From contig DASWZN010000015.1 of assembly GCA_036404435.1 (NCBI GenBank), positions 124,001 through 188,000 of the forward strand: a stretch of DNA of 64,000 bases, read 5' to 3'. The notes under the pieces are model-generated. The model was not told the origin of the DNA and did no database searches. It was given only the letters and a program-made list of their open reading frames with translations. Position numbers and translations under genes: made by a program. This DNA comes from DASWZN01 sp036404435. GTDB taxonomy: Bacteria; Acidobacteriota; Terriglobia; Bryobacterales; Bryobacteraceae. This document shows positions 36,601 through 44,895 of this stretch, piece after piece (positions within the stretch are counted from its first letter, which is position 1; each line of letters opens with the position of its first letter).

Positions 36601-38592
36601 GCTGGCCGTTAGCTGCGCACGGAAGCGGTCCTCGCTCTCGCGCAGCGCCTCCTCGGCCCGCTTGCGCTCGGTGAAGTCGAGGATCGTGTACGCGAATCGC
36701 GGGTGTTCCGAAGGCCCGGTCCCGACGTAGCTGGCGGTGGCCAGCAGCCAGCGTTCCCGGCCGTCCGCGCCCCGGCGGGCATATTCCATCGAGACGGGCT
36801 GGCCGGTGCGGCGGCTCTTATCATAGAGGTCGACCCACAATCGCGCCACCTCTTCCGCGGTGCCCGCTTCGGTAGCGGTTTTGCCCGCGATCGACTCCCG
36901 GTCCACCCCGAACAGCACCGCCGCGGCCTGATTGCAGGAAACGTGAACGACGCCGCCATCGATCAGTTCCACGAACCCTCGCATCATCCCGGGGCTGTCG
37001 AAGAAGCTGCGCAGAACGGCTTCGCTCTCCCGCAACGCCTCTTCGGCCCGCTTGCGCCGCGAAACGTCGACACCGGCGGCCACCGCGCCGCGCACGCGTC
37101 CTTCGGCATCGAACAGGGGCACGGCGCCCAGGAGCAGGTGGACGGTGCGGCCGTCGGGGAAGACCAGGTCCAACTCTTCTTGCTTCACCGGCTGGCCCGT
37201 GGCGGCGGCGATTTGGGCGGGTAACTCCTCGGGCCGCAGTTCAACCCCGTTCCGAAAAGCCCTATACGAGACTGCCACGTCGCCGGGAAGCGCGCTCGCC
37301 GAGATATTGCCGCCCCGCTCGGTTTGCATGACCACCTGGTCCGCGTAGGCGTTGCCTGTAATGCGGAGGCACCGCGGGTCGTGGGCGATCCAGATGGCAA
37401 CCGGCGCAGCGTCCAGGATGGCGGCCAGGTTGCCAGCCAAGCGCTGCCGTTCCTCCTCGGCCCGCCTGCGCTCGGTGATGTCCGCGAATACCACGCCAAA
37501 TCGGCCGGGCTCGGTCTGGAAGGCGGACACCTCGAACCACCGCCCCAGCGGGCCGAACCATTCTTCAAAGCGCGCCGGTTCCCCGGTGAGAGCGACTTTG
37601 CCATACCTCTCGATCCAAATGGGCTCCGTCCCGGGGAACAACTCCATGACGGTCCGTCCCAGGATGTCCGCGGCCTTGAGGCCGGTTTGCCGTTCGAAGG
37701 CCAGGTTGACCGTCAGGTAACGAAGATCGCACGGCTTTCCCGCTTCATCGCAGACGATCTCGTCCAGCGCGAATCCCTCGGTCATCGTCTCAAACAGGGT
37801 CCTGTACCGCTCCTCGCTGGCCCGCAGGGCCTGCTCGGCCCGCCTGCGCTCGGTGATATCGCGCACCAACGAGACCGCCCCCACGATGGCGCCCGCGGCA
37901 TCCCTAACGGGCGAGGCGCTCACCTGTCGATGCCGCAGCTCCCCGTGGCCGGGCGTGCGGACGATCTCCTCCTGGCTCCGGACCGTCTCCCCCTTCAGGG
38001 CTCGCAGCGGCGGCGCTTCTTCCACGGGGCGAGGGCTGCCATCGGCGCGATACACTTCCAGGCTTCCGGCGAACTCTTTCACATCCACCTGTGCCGGAGC
38101 GGCCATCTTGAATTCCCGCAGGGCGGATCGATTCGCTTGCGTGAACCTGCCCTGGGCGTCGGTGAACCAGACCTCGTCGGGAATGCTGTCGATCAGCGCC
38201 TTGAACCGGTCCTCCGCCGAAGCGGTGCGCGCCCTTTGGATGAGCGCTGTGACCACGGCGATCAGGAGCGGCCCCTCGACCGGGGACTGAAGATACGCCT
38301 CCGCCCCGCTCTTCAGCGATTCCGGATAGTCGTCCCTCCGGCTGGAGGTGTGCAGCACCGGAATCGAAGCAGTCCGGAGATCGGCCCTTAGTCGTTTTGC
38401 GAGATCGAAGCCGTCAATGCCGGGCAATTCAACGGCAGCGACGACGAGCGCGGGCTGCTTTTCCGACGCCAGTTTCAGCGCCTCCGGCCCGGCGGCCGCT
38501 TCGATGACCTCAAAGCCAGCCTCACGGATGATTTCCGTGTGGGCGCGGCGAACCGCCGTATCATTCTCGATCAAGAGGATAGTCTGGGGCAT
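33634..38592 (-). CDS. Giant hybrid histidine kinase: pseudo-receiver, nine PAS domains, kinase, receiver
   Basis: About 1,652 residues with no membrane segment, so cytoplasmic. Order: an N-terminal receiver-like domain (1-125) whose phosphoacceptor Asp is Ala (LVVAAVELPG); nine PAS/PAC modules joined by near-identical RKRAEEALRESE linkers (about 130-1295); HisKA with H1321 (GGVAHDFNN); an ATPase domain (VFMNLVLNAAEAI, DNGGGMDEA, GRGLGLAA); and a C-terminal receiver with an intact Asp (LVVLDLSMPNMNG). The stretch between HisKA and the N-box is about 33 residues shorter than in the two kinases at 20.9-26.0 kb. The ATG at PQTILLIEND is preferred over the in-frame GTG three codons upstream. Signals and output partner are unknown. 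Confidence 0.9.
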   Translation of the reverse strand: MPQTILLIENDTAVRRAHTEIIREAGFEVIEAAAGPEALKLASEKQPALVVAAVELPGIDGFDLAKRLRADLRTASIPVLHTSSRRDDYPESLKSGAEAYLQSPVEGPLLIAVVTALIQRARTASAEDRFKALIDSIPDEVWFTDAQGRFTQANRSALREFKMAAPAQVDVKEFAGSLEVYRADGSPRPVEEAPPLRALKGETVRSQEEIVRTPGHGELRHRQVSASPVRDAAGAIVGAVSLVRDITERRRAEQALRASEERYRTLFETMTEGFALDEIVCDEAGKPCDLRYLTVNLAFERQTGLKAADILGRTVMELFPGTEPIWIERYGKVALTGEPARFEEWFGPLGRWFEVSAFQTEPGRFGVVFADITERRRAEEERQRLAGNLAAILDAAPVAIWIAHDPRCLRITGNAYADQVVMQTERGGNISASALPGDVAVSYRAFRNGVELRPEELPAQIAAATGQPVKQEELDLVFPDGRTVHLLLGAVPLFDAEGRVRGAVAAGVDVSRRKRAEEALRESEAVLRSFFDSPGMMRGFVELIDGGVVHVSCNQAAAVLFGVDRESIAGKTATEAGTAEEVARLWVDLYDKSRRTGQPVSMEYARRGADGRERWLLATASYVGTGPSEHPRFAYTILDFTERKRAEEALRESEDRFRAQLTASSDVVYRMSPDWSEMRQLRGRDFIPDTEAPNRAWLLKYIPPDDRAHVMAVIDQAIRTKSVFELEHRVLRVDGTLGWTFSRAIPLQDAKGEIVEWWGAASDITERKRAEEALRESESRLRALSDNLPEGAIYRYRHDVHGEPHVDFISAGIERLIGVPAAEYMADAATVERNIVPEDRDRMKAGIAASRERLTQFEMEVRHRHRVTGEVRWSLLRSTPVRLSDGSTVWDGIELDITKRKRAEEALRESEKRYRAIGESIDYGVWVCAPDGRNTYASESFLKLVGMTQEQCSSFGWGDVLHPDDAERTLAAWKECVRTEGIWDIEHRFLGVDGEWHPVLARGVPVRDEQGRVTCWVGINLDIAERKRAEENMLDSEARYRRLFDTLIEGFCIIEVIFDGDVPVDYRFLEINPAFEKRTGLKNARGRLMRELAPDHEAHWFEIYGHVALTGQPARFVNEARALNRWYDVSAYRIGGSESRKVAILFNDITEAKRATDALRESESRERARAAEVEAIMDAAPAAIFIAHDAECRSMSGNRTAHTLLQREPGKNLSKSASEGERPANFRAMKDGIEIPPQELPVQKAAATGQPVRNYELDVVFEDGATLNLLADAVPMLDEDGRPRGAVGILSDITELKRAERRLRESQKLESLGLLAGGVAHDFNNLLVGVIGNASLAQDILPPDHPVAELLTAVLKTGEQAAHLTRQMLAYSGKGKFLVEALDLSALIPDMSGQVQQVFMNLVLNAAEAIGSHEGLITVKTGVESVNARYIRQHPEAAGLQPGKYVSLEVSDNGGGMDEATRARIFDPFFTTKFTGRGLGLAAVAGIVRGHKGAIVTGSAPGKGSCFTVLFPAAARVAEEPAVAAPEATLHGAGVVLVVDDERVVLEMARRALERQGYAVLLADSGRAAIGLLKTHPGDINLVVLDLSMPNMNGEEALPELRKLRPAVKVVVSSGYSEAETMILFKGQRVSGFIQKPYTAAGLAEKVKACLG

Positions 38593-38704
38593 GGCAACCA
38601 CCGCGGACGAGTCATTCTACCCCATCGGATCAGGCATCGTGACCTGGCTGGGGGGCTAAGCGCTTCGGTGGGCCCTGCCGTCGCTTTCCTGGCAGGCGAG
38701 GGTA

Positions 38705-39100
38705 ATGATGCCTCTGGCCGGCTGGGTGCGTTATGGCTGGCGCGCCACTTCCGGGTTTGCCGGGAGCCGAAGCGATGCGCTGGCCGCGGTGGGAATCTTC
38801 TTCATGCAGCGCGGTGCGCACCTCGATCTGCTCGGCTCGATTTTGAACGTGCGCACGCTGCCGATCAACGAGAACAGCTCGGCGGCCATCATCGACTTCC
38901 GCTTTCGGAATCCTTCCGACTACGTGTTCAAGGTCCAAAGAGTCGAGGTAACGATGACGGACTCGAAGGGGAATGTCAACGATGGGTCGCGTTGCTTGCA
39001 TTTTCTATTTCGTGCTTTTTCGCAGTGGGCCACCGCGAGATCGGGGAGGCGGGGTTCGCGCTGGCGCGGGAACGTTCGATTTGGCGTTGCGAAGACATGA
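38705..39100 (+). pseudogene. Fragment of a small hypothetical protein gene
   Basis: Only the middle looks like protein: FFMQRGAHLDLLGSILNVRT, then ENSSAAIIDFRFRNPSDYVFKV and QRVEVTMTDSKGN. This resembles a small acidobacterial membrane-anchored family with RGAHLDLxGxILKVRT and FRFxNPSDYPFxV motifs. The N-terminus lacks a proper anchor start and after GNVNDG the reading turns into low-quality sequence, so both ends seem lost. Function unknown. Confidence 0.45.
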
Positions 39101-39463
39101 ATACTACTGGGATGAGGATAACGCGGGCGGAGCGCGAGGCGGAGGGGCAAGTTTTCGCAAGTGATTGAGTCTGCGGGAAATGAATTTTGGGAGCTGCGGG
39201 AACCGTCCCCGAGGTAGGCCACCCAACCCTACAGCCGTCTTTGGGTCACAACCGCAACGTCCGGGGCGCCAATGGGCGGAGAAAGCGCACTGCAGAGCTT
39301 AAGACGGGGCTATCTGCTGTATACTTGTAACCACAAGGAAGGGGAAGCAATACGGGGCTGCCAAGGGGCCGCACATGCTCGATCACCCACAACGTTCTCA
39401 TTGACTGAACGGTCCCAGATGAGCGGTTCGTCAGGGGTGTTTGGCTGACGCTGGAGGATCTCC
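39101..39463. other. Upstream region of the cytochrome cluster, no gene seen
   Basis: About 360 bases without a convincing gene. A TGCTGTATACT extended -10-like element lies near 39,315-39,325 with no matching -35. A GGAGG-like ribosome site precedes the cytochrome ATG. No GGAATC palindrome of the type seen before the next two operons is visible here. Confidence 0.4.
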
Positions 39464-40624
39464 ATGAAACGAATGCTGTTGGCTGCGGGCTTTTCCACGC
39501 TCAGCTTCAGCGTGGCGTTCGGGGCTGAACTGATACTCGGTGACGCGCAACGCGGGGCCGAGCTGCTGCGTACTGAGAAATGTGTGTCCTGCCACAGCAC
39601 ACGTGGCGAGGGCGGAACCACCGCCCCGGACCTCGGAAGAATGCTTGGGCGGGACTACTCACCCTCCTGGATGGCCAGCATTATGTGGAACCACGCCCCG
39701 AGCATGTGGGCCTCCATGGAAAAGCAAGGGATCCCGAAGCCGCAGTTGACTGAGGCGCAGGCAGCCGATCTGTTCGCCTATTTTCAGTCGGTCCGCTTTT
39801 TCGAGCGGCCCGGTGATGCCGCGCGCGGTAAGCAGGTCTTCGCGTCCAAGCACTGCGCCGACTGCCATGGGGTTTCTTCTCCGGTTCCAGGGGGCGGGCC
39901 ACCGGTCGCATCCTGGCAATCGGTGGCCGCGCCCATCGCGCTCGCGCAGCAGATGTGGAACCACGCTTCTCAGATGCAGGCAGCCATGAGCGCCCGGCAC
40001 ATCCGATGGCCGGAACTCACGGGGCAGCAACTCACCGATCTGGTCGTGTACGTGCAGAACCTGCCGCAGACGCGAGGCCGTGTAGCGGAGTTTTCACTCG
40101 GTCCTTCCGGAAATGGAGAGGCCCTTTTCAAAGAGAAGGGTTGCGCCACCTGCCACACGGGCAGCCTCGCCATCGAGAAGCATCCCACGAGCGGCACGCT
40201 AACCGATTTTGCGGTCTCCATGTGGGGGCACGCCCCGAAGATGTTGGAATACCGCCGAAAGACGGGGATCTCCCCTCCCAGGCTGGAACAGGACGAGATG
40301 CGTCAGATTCTGGCATATCTGTGGTACACCCAGGTGTTTGCCGAGTCCGGCAGCCCGGAGCACGGACGAAAGGTGTTCGAGAAGAAGAGCTGCGGCGTAT
40401 GTCACAACGATCTTTCGAGCGGCGCTCCCGATCTGAAGAAGGCTCTGGCCGCGCGCAATGCCCCCCTTCGCCCCTTCTCCATGGCTTCCATGTTGTGGCT
40501 GCATGGCCCGGCCATGCTGGAGAAGATGAAGCAGACGAATCGGCCGTGGCCGCTGTTCTACAAGTCGGAGATGGCAGACCTGACCGCGTATCTGAACAGC
40601 CCCGAGTTTCTGGGCGCGAAGTAG
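39464..40624 (+). CDS. Periplasmic tetraheme c-type cytochrome
   Basis: A 386-residue exported protein with a signal peptide ending near AFGA (residue 21) and four cytochrome c modules. The CxxCH sites are at C40 (CVSCH), C131 (CADCH), C227 (CATCH) and C310 (CGVCH). Each module repeats a block with MWNHAPxMW or MWGHAPKML, which holds the distal methionine or histidine ligands, so the protein arose by tandem duplication. It is the first gene of the electron-transfer cluster, 77 bases upstream of the sensor kinase. Likely a periplasmic electron carrier between the heme-porin and the bc-type complex. Confidence 0.88.
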   Translation: MKRMLLAAGFSTLSFSVAFGAELILGDAQRGAELLRTEKCVSCHSTRGEGGTTAPDLGRMLGRDYSPSWMASIMWNHAPSMWASMEKQGIPKPQLTEAQAADLFAYFQSVRFFERPGDAARGKQVFASKHCADCHGVSSPVPGGGPPVASWQSVAAPIALAQQMWNHASQMQAAMSARHIRWPELTGQQLTDLVVYVQNLPQTRGRVAEFSLGPSGNGEALFKEKGCATCHTGSLAIEKHPTSGTLTDFAVSMWGHAPKMLEYRRKTGISPPRLEQDEMRQILAYLWYTQVFAESGSPEHGRKVFEKKSCGVCHNDLSSGAPDLKKALAARNAPLRPFSMASMLWLHGPAMLEKMKQTNRPWPLFYKSEMADLTAYLNSPEFLGAK

Positions 40625-40671
40625 AGGGGGTAAGGTCTCCGCCGCTCTCGGCCACATGCTAGAATTCTCAC

Positions 40672-40687
40672 GGAATCGCAGGATTCC
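40672..40687. promoter_or_regulatory. GGAATC-N4-GATTCC palindrome before the kinase/regulator operon
   Basis: Perfect dyad GGAATCGCAGGATTCC ending 14 bases before the kinase ATG. The same half-sites recur before the heme-porin gene. Likely binding site of the sigma-54 activator encoded in this cluster or of another shared regulator. Confidence 0.5.
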
Positions 40688-40701
40688 CTCAATAGGCCAG
40701 G

Positions 40702-41679
40702 ATGAACGCTGCGCTCTGGGTTTCAGCCACAGTCCTCACCACCGTTCTGGTTTCCGTTGGCGCCTTCGCCCTGGGTTCTCTGCTGGCACTGGTGCTTTTC
40801 CGCCGCCGTGAGCGCAGCCTGCTCCTTCGGCTGGAGAACGCCCGGGAAGAAACCGATCGGCTGAAGCTGCAATTCGAAAGCGTCCGCGATCGCGCGGCGC
40901 AGTTGCGCGAACAGTTGTCGGCCGCGGACCGGCAAGCACGCCTCTCGAATCAGCTCACCATCCTGGGCCAGTTCACGGCCGGCTTTTTGCACGAGTTCAA
41001 CAATCCGCTGGCGATCGTGGCGGGCCGCATCGAGGTGTTGCTGGAGGAACGCAAGGAAGACGCCAGCCTGTGCGTGGACCTGCAACGCATGCTGAAAGAA
41101 ACGCGCTACATGGGGAACGTCGCGCGCACACTGCTCCAGGCGCTGCGGCATGAGCGCGGAGGGGAGGCCTTCGCGGCCCCGGCTCCAGCCGAGATCCTGC
41201 GGGACGCGGTAACGGCGTTGGGACCCTCCGCGGAGAAGCAGCGCGCGCAGATCATCGTGGAAGCGCCCGACGTTCCGCCGGTGGACCTGCCGGACCACGT
41301 AATGGGGGAAGTGGTGCGTGGCTTGATCTCCAACGCGCTCGAGGCGCTCAAGGGCAGGGAGGACGGCGCCATATGGCTGCGGCTCGAACCGTACCGGAGC
41401 GCAGGCTCCAAGGTGGTGCTGAGGGTCGAAGACAACGGGCCCGGCGTTCCGGAAAGCATTCGCGAGCACCTGTTCGAGCCGTTCATATCCCAGAGTCCCG
41501 GCCGGGAGCGGCTGGGCCTCGGTCTGTTTCTGGCCGCCAGCCTGATGGACACCTATGACGGCTCGGTGCGATACGAGACCAGGGACGGCGGTGGGGCGAG
41601 TTTCGTGGTCGAGATGCCTCCGGCCCGCTTCACCCGCGGACAGCCGTACCACTGGTTCGTGAAGGGGTCTACCGCTTGA
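40702..41679 (+). CDS. Membrane sensor histidine kinase of the cytochrome cluster
   Basis: A 325-residue kinase with one N-terminal membrane segment (about 5-32), a coiled coil (35-80), a HisKA domain with the phosphorylated histidine in GFLHEFNNPLAIVAG, and an ATPase domain with LISNALEAL, DNGPGVPES and LGLGLFLAASL. No separate sensory domain is visible, so the signal may be sensed through the membrane part or a partner. Its stop overlaps the start of the response regulator, making an evident cognate pair of NtrB/NtrC type. Confidence 0.9.
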   Translation: MNAALWVSATVLTTVLVSVGAFALGSLLALVLFRRRERSLLLRLENAREETDRLKLQFESVRDRAAQLREQLSAADRQARLSNQLTILGQFTAGFLHEFNNPLAIVAGRIEVLLEERKEDASLCVDLQRMLKETRYMGNVARTLLQALRHERGGEAFAAPAPAEILRDAVTALGPSAEKQRAQIIVEAPDVPPVDLPDHVMGEVVRGLISNALEALKGREDGAIWLRLEPYRSAGSKVVLRVEDNGPGVPESIREHLFEPFISQSPGRERLGLGLFLAASLMDTYDGSVRYETRDGGGASFVVEMPPARFTRGQPYHWFVKGSTA

Positions 41680-43043
41680 ACCGTGTTTTCGTGATCGACG
41701 ACGAAGCCGCAATGGGCGAGAACATCCAGCGCATGTTGCGGTCTCCCGAGACCACTGTGTCGGCTTTTCAGGACCCGGTCAGAGGCCTGGAAGCCGCTCT
41801 GGCGAAACCGCCGGACCTGGTATTGCTCGACATGCGGATGCCAGGGATGTCGGGAGAAGAGGTTTTCGGGCGTCTGCACGAGGCGCATCCCGGCCTGCGC
41901 GTCGTTTTTCTAACGGCCTTCGGGTCGGTGGAAGGCGCGGTGCTCGCTATGCGCAACGGCGCATTCGATTACCTCGAAAAGCCTTTCGAACGGGACGATC
42001 TGCTGCTGGTGGTCAAGCGCGCGCTGTTCCAAGCCACGCTGGAGCAGGAGGTCGAAACGTTGCGTGGAAGGCTCGAGGCGCTGGGAGAAACGGACGAGCC
42101 GCAGAGCCGGAGCGCCGCCATGCTCGAGCAGATCGAGAAGTGCCGGCGGGCCGCGGTGACCGACGCGACGGTGATGATTCTGGGAGAGAGCGGCACCGGG
42201 AAGGAGGTGATGGCGCGCTTCCTCCACAGCCGGAGCCGGCGAAAGAACGGCGCCTTTGTGCCGGTGGAGTGCAGCGCCATGCCGGGCTCCCTGGTCGAGA
42301 GCGAACTGTTCGGCTACGAGCGCGGCGCGTTTACCGGAGCCGAGCGCACCAAGAAAGGCCTCATCGAATCCGCCGATGGGGGCACCTTGTTCCTGGACGA
42401 GATCGGAGACCTGGGCGTGGAACTGCAAACACGCCTCTTCCGGTTTGTCGAGGAACGCGAGTTGCGGCGGTTAGGCGGTCTCGAAACGGTCCGGGTGGAT
42501 TGCCGGATTCTGTGCGCCACCAACCAGGATCTGGCGGCCAAGATCAAGGCCGGCACCTTCCGCGAGGAGCTGTTCTACCGGCTCGGCGTGGTCACCGTGA
42601 AGCTGCCCGCGCTGCGCGAGAGACCGGAAGACATCCCTCACTTGGCGCGGTTTTTTCTGGAGCGGTTTTCCCGGCGCTACGGCAAGAACCTGACCGCCTC
42701 GCCGCGTTTCTACGAGGCGCTCCTGGGCCAGCCTTGGCCGGGCAATGTGCGCCAGCTCAGGAACGTGATGGAGAAGCTGACCGCGCTCCACCCGGAAGGC
42801 GTGATCGAGCCGGGAGACCTGGCCGAAGATTTTCCTTTCGCCGAGGCAGTAGCCGACCTGTCCGTCCTGCCCTGGAAGGAGGCTCGAGAGCGTTATCTGG
42901 GCAGTTTCGAGCTCTCTTACGCCCGCTCCGTGCTCGCTCGTTGCGACGGCAACCTGAGCGCTGCCGCGCGGGAGGCAGGCGTGGACCGTAAGACATTCTA
43001 TGCCCTGCTGAAGCGGGAAAAGGATCCCCAACCTGGGGAATAG
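41676..43043 (+). CDS. NtrC-family sigma-54-dependent response regulator
   Basis: A 455-residue activator. The receiver (1-120) has VIDDEAAM, phosphoacceptor Asp in LVLLDMRMPGM and the lysine in YLEKPF. The AAA+ domain has Walker A GESGTGKEVMAR, the sigma-54 contact loop GAFTGAE, and Walker B GGTLFLDEIGDL. A Fis-type HTH closes the protein (NLSAAAREAGVDRKTFYALLKRE). TTG start overlapping the kinase stop. It should drive sigma-54 promoters in this cluster, most likely that of the heme-porin operon directly downstream. Confidence 0.93.
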   Translation: MNRVFVIDDEAAMGENIQRMLRSPETTVSAFQDPVRGLEAALAKPPDLVLLDMRMPGMSGEEVFGRLHEAHPGLRVVFLTAFGSVEGAVLAMRNGAFDYLEKPFERDDLLLVVKRALFQATLEQEVETLRGRLEALGETDEPQSRSAAMLEQIEKCRRAAVTDATVMILGESGTGKEVMARFLHSRSRRKNGAFVPVECSAMPGSLVESELFGYERGAFTGAERTKKGLIESADGGTLFLDEIGDLGVELQTRLFRFVEERELRRLGGLETVRVDCRILCATNQDLAAKIKAGTFREELFYRLGVVTVKLPALRERPEDIPHLARFFLERFSRRYGKNLTASPRFYEALLGQPWPGNVRQLRNVMEKLTALHPEGVIEPGDLAEDFPFAEAVADLSVLPWKEARERYLGSFELSYARSVLARCDGNLSAAAREAGVDRKTFYALLKREKDPQPGE

Positions 43044-43076
43044 ATTCCACGCCGATTCCTTACCCATTGGGGAATC
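43025..43076. promoter_or_regulatory. Cluster of GGAAT/ATTCC half-sites (candidate upstream activating sequence)
   Basis: Contains TCCCCA-ACC-TGGGGA, then GGAAT-AG-ATTCC and GATTCC...GGAATC, overlapping the end of the regulator gene and lying about 110-160 bases before the heme-porin ATG. The distance fits binding of a sigma-54 activator; half-sites match the palindrome before the kinase gene. Confidence 0.5.
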
Positions 43077-43123
43077 GGCTCCCCATGTAGAGAGGCGAGA
43101 GCTTCCAGGTCCTTCATAACAAA

Positions 43124-43137
43124 GGGCCGTTTTTTGG
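43124..43137 (+). promoter_or_regulatory. Weak candidate sigma-54 promoter
   Basis: GG, ten bases, then TT followed by GG instead of the canonical GC at -12 (GGGCCGTTTTTTGG). Position between the half-site cluster and the heme-porin start is right, but the -12 mismatch makes this tentative. Confidence 0.25.
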
Positions 43138-43150
43138 AGAATCGCGTGCT

Positions 43151-43169
43151 TCGAGTCCGTTGGACTCGA
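43151..43169 (+). promoter_or_regulatory. Hairpin overlapping the heme-porin ribosome site
   Basis: TCGAGTCC-GTT-GGACTCGA forms an eight-base-pair stem ending directly at the GAGGAG ribosome site, which lies ten bases before the ATG. It could block or protect translation initiation, or stabilise the message end. Confidence 0.45.
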
Positions 43170-43182
43170 GAGGAGCGCTCTC

Positions 43183-44472
43183 ATGCTGGCCCGAAACAAA
43201 TGCTGGATCCCGGCTGCCATACCGGTTCTCACCGCACTGGCCCTGATTATGCTGTCTCCGCAGCCTTCCCGCGCGATCCCCGCGTTCGCGCGAAAATACG
43301 GCGTCAAGTGTTACACCTGCCACCTGATCCCGCCGGTGCTGAACAAGACCGGCTATATGTTCAAGCGGCTCGGGTACCGCATGCCACCGGACGAAATGGA
43401 CGGGACCAAGCCCGCGCCGAAGATCTCCGAGCTCGACAAGAACATCAAGTTCAACATCATGAACTCTCTCGCCGTGATCACCCAGGGCAGTTTTACGGCT
43501 GAAAAGAACACGGCAAACACCCCCGCCTCCACGACCAGTTTCAACCTCGACGAGGCGGCCCTGTTCGTGGCAGGAGCCTTGCCGCAAACTAACTTCTCGT
43601 ACTTTGTGCACTATGAGCTCTATCAGGACGGCCAGAGCGACCTCGAACAGGCCCAGATCGGTTACACGGCCGGACGCGCCAACAGCAGCTTCTTCGGCAA
43701 GGTCGGCGAGATGCACATGCAGGAGGGCGAGGGCACGCGAGGCGCGATGTTTTACAACCTCTTTTCGGATCCGTCCCTCATTCTCACTTACGTCAACGAT
43801 CTCAATTTCAGCCTTGACCAGCACCCGGTCGGCGTGAATGCGGGATACACTTGGGCCTCCCCCTACTTCAAGCAGGTCATTGCGGTTTCCGCGAAAGTCA
43901 CGAATGGGCTGAACGCGGATGGCAGCGAGATCCTGTCCGCCTCCACCAAGACCGCCAAGGATGCGTGGTTCGACGCCGATTACTGGTTCGGCCCGGATGG
44001 CGGGGTCACCTTCATGACCTACTATGGGCGCAAGGACCAGGTCCAGAACCAGGGCACGCCCGATCAGTTCACCTATCGCCCGACCATCCGGCGCTACGGA
44101 GTCTTTGGCAACTATCTGTTCTTCGACAAACTGGACGTCATTGGAGGCTATCTCAGGGGCCGCGATGACTGGCAGGATATGCTGACCAGCACGACCCGAA
44201 ACTTCACGTCAAATGGCTACCGCGGGGAAGTGGATTATTACTTCAGACGCGGCACTGCGGCCATGGCCCGATACGACCGGCTGAGCCAGACCATCGCCGG
44301 CGGGCCCACCGCCCCCACGGAGGCCTGGGGCGTGGGCGGCCTGCACGCCCTGACCGAGTTGGGCAACGTCGTTATACGCGCCGCTTACACCCACGAGCGC
44401 GATGCGGACCCGGTCTCGGGCGCCGTGACTACCGACAAGCTTTTCCGGCTTGACTTGCGATTGATGTGGTGA
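43183..44472 (+). CDS. Cyc2-like fused monoheme cytochrome-porin, outer membrane
   Basis: A 429-residue exported protein. A signal peptide (cut near residue 31) leads into AIPAFARKYGVKCYTCHLIP with one heme site C43-H47, followed by NKTGYMFKRLGYRMPP. The rest is a porin-like barrel: alternating aromatic/polar strands such as NFSYFVHYELYQ, AGYTWASPYFKQ and GYRGEVDYYFRRGT, ending in LDLRLMW with the terminal aromatic residue of outer-membrane proteins. One heme plus a porin of about 390 residues is the plan of Cyc2, the outer-membrane iron oxidase. Followed 12 bases later by a monoheme cytochrome. Iron oxidation is an inference; other roles in electron exchange across the outer membrane are possible. 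Confidence 0.75.
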   Translation: MLARNKCWIPAAIPVLTALALIMLSPQPSRAIPAFARKYGVKCYTCHLIPPVLNKTGYMFKRLGYRMPPDEMDGTKPAPKISELDKNIKFNIMNSLAVITQGSFTAEKNTANTPASTTSFNLDEAALFVAGALPQTNFSYFVHYELYQDGQSDLEQAQIGYTAGRANSSFFGKVGEMHMQEGEGTRGAMFYNLFSDPSLILTYVNDLNFSLDQHPVGVNAGYTWASPYFKQVIAVSAKVTNGLNADGSEILSASTKTAKDAWFDADYWFGPDGGVTFMTYYGRKDQVQNQGTPDQFTYRPTIRRYGVFGNYLFFDKLDVIGGYLRGRDDWQDMLTSTTRNFTSNGYRGEVDYYFRRGTAAMARYDRLSQTIAGGPTAPTEAWGVGGLHALTELGNVVIRAAYTHERDADPVSGAVTTDKLFRLDLRLMW

Positions 44473-44484
44473 GGAACGACCGAC

Positions 44485-44886
44485 ATGAAAACACTGTTTC
44501 GAACGATGACACTGGCTCTATTCTGCCTGCCCTTTGCATCGGCGCAGAGCAGCAACGTGACGCTCCCCCAGGACAAAGGGCCGGACAAGGTCGATGTCTC
44601 CGGCTACCCTGCTGAGATGCAGGCGGCCTACAAGCTGTTTGGGTCCAAGTGCTCCAAATGCCACACCATCGCCCGGCCCATCAACACCATGATGACCAGG
44701 GCGGAGTGGGAGCGCTATGTCAAGCGCATGATGCACAAGCCGAACTCCGGCATCAGCGACAAGCAGGGCAAAGATATCTTCGAGTTCCTGGTCTACGATC
44801 AGACGAACCGCAAGGACAAGAACCCGAAGTCCTTCTTCCCGGCCTTGAGCGACGAGGAGATCGACAAACTGAAGCAGCAGCAATAG
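44485..44886 (+). CDS. Small periplasmic monoheme cytochrome c
   Basis: A 133-residue exported protein with signal peptide MKTLFRTMTLALFCLPFASA and one heme site CSKCH near residue 56. MMTRAEWERYVKRMMHKPN and DIFEFLVYDQ match small diheme/monoheme carriers where a methionine gives the sixth ligand. Encoded directly behind the heme-porin, it is a good candidate to take electrons from it in the periplasm. Confidence 0.85.
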   Translation: MKTLFRTMTLALFCLPFASAQSSNVTLPQDKGPDKVDVSGYPAEMQAAYKLFGSKCSKCHTIARPINTMMTRAEWERYVKRMMHKPNSGISDKQGKDIFEFLVYDQTNRKDKNPKSFFPALSDEEIDKLKQQQ

Positions 44887-44895
44887 CGGGGGCCC

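Noticed and set aside
39300..39463. Riboswitch or sigma-54 promoter before the tetraheme cytochrome
   Set aside because: The GGGGTGTTTGGCTGACGCTGG stretch lacks GG-N10-GC spacing, and no known riboswitch core could be matched by eye.
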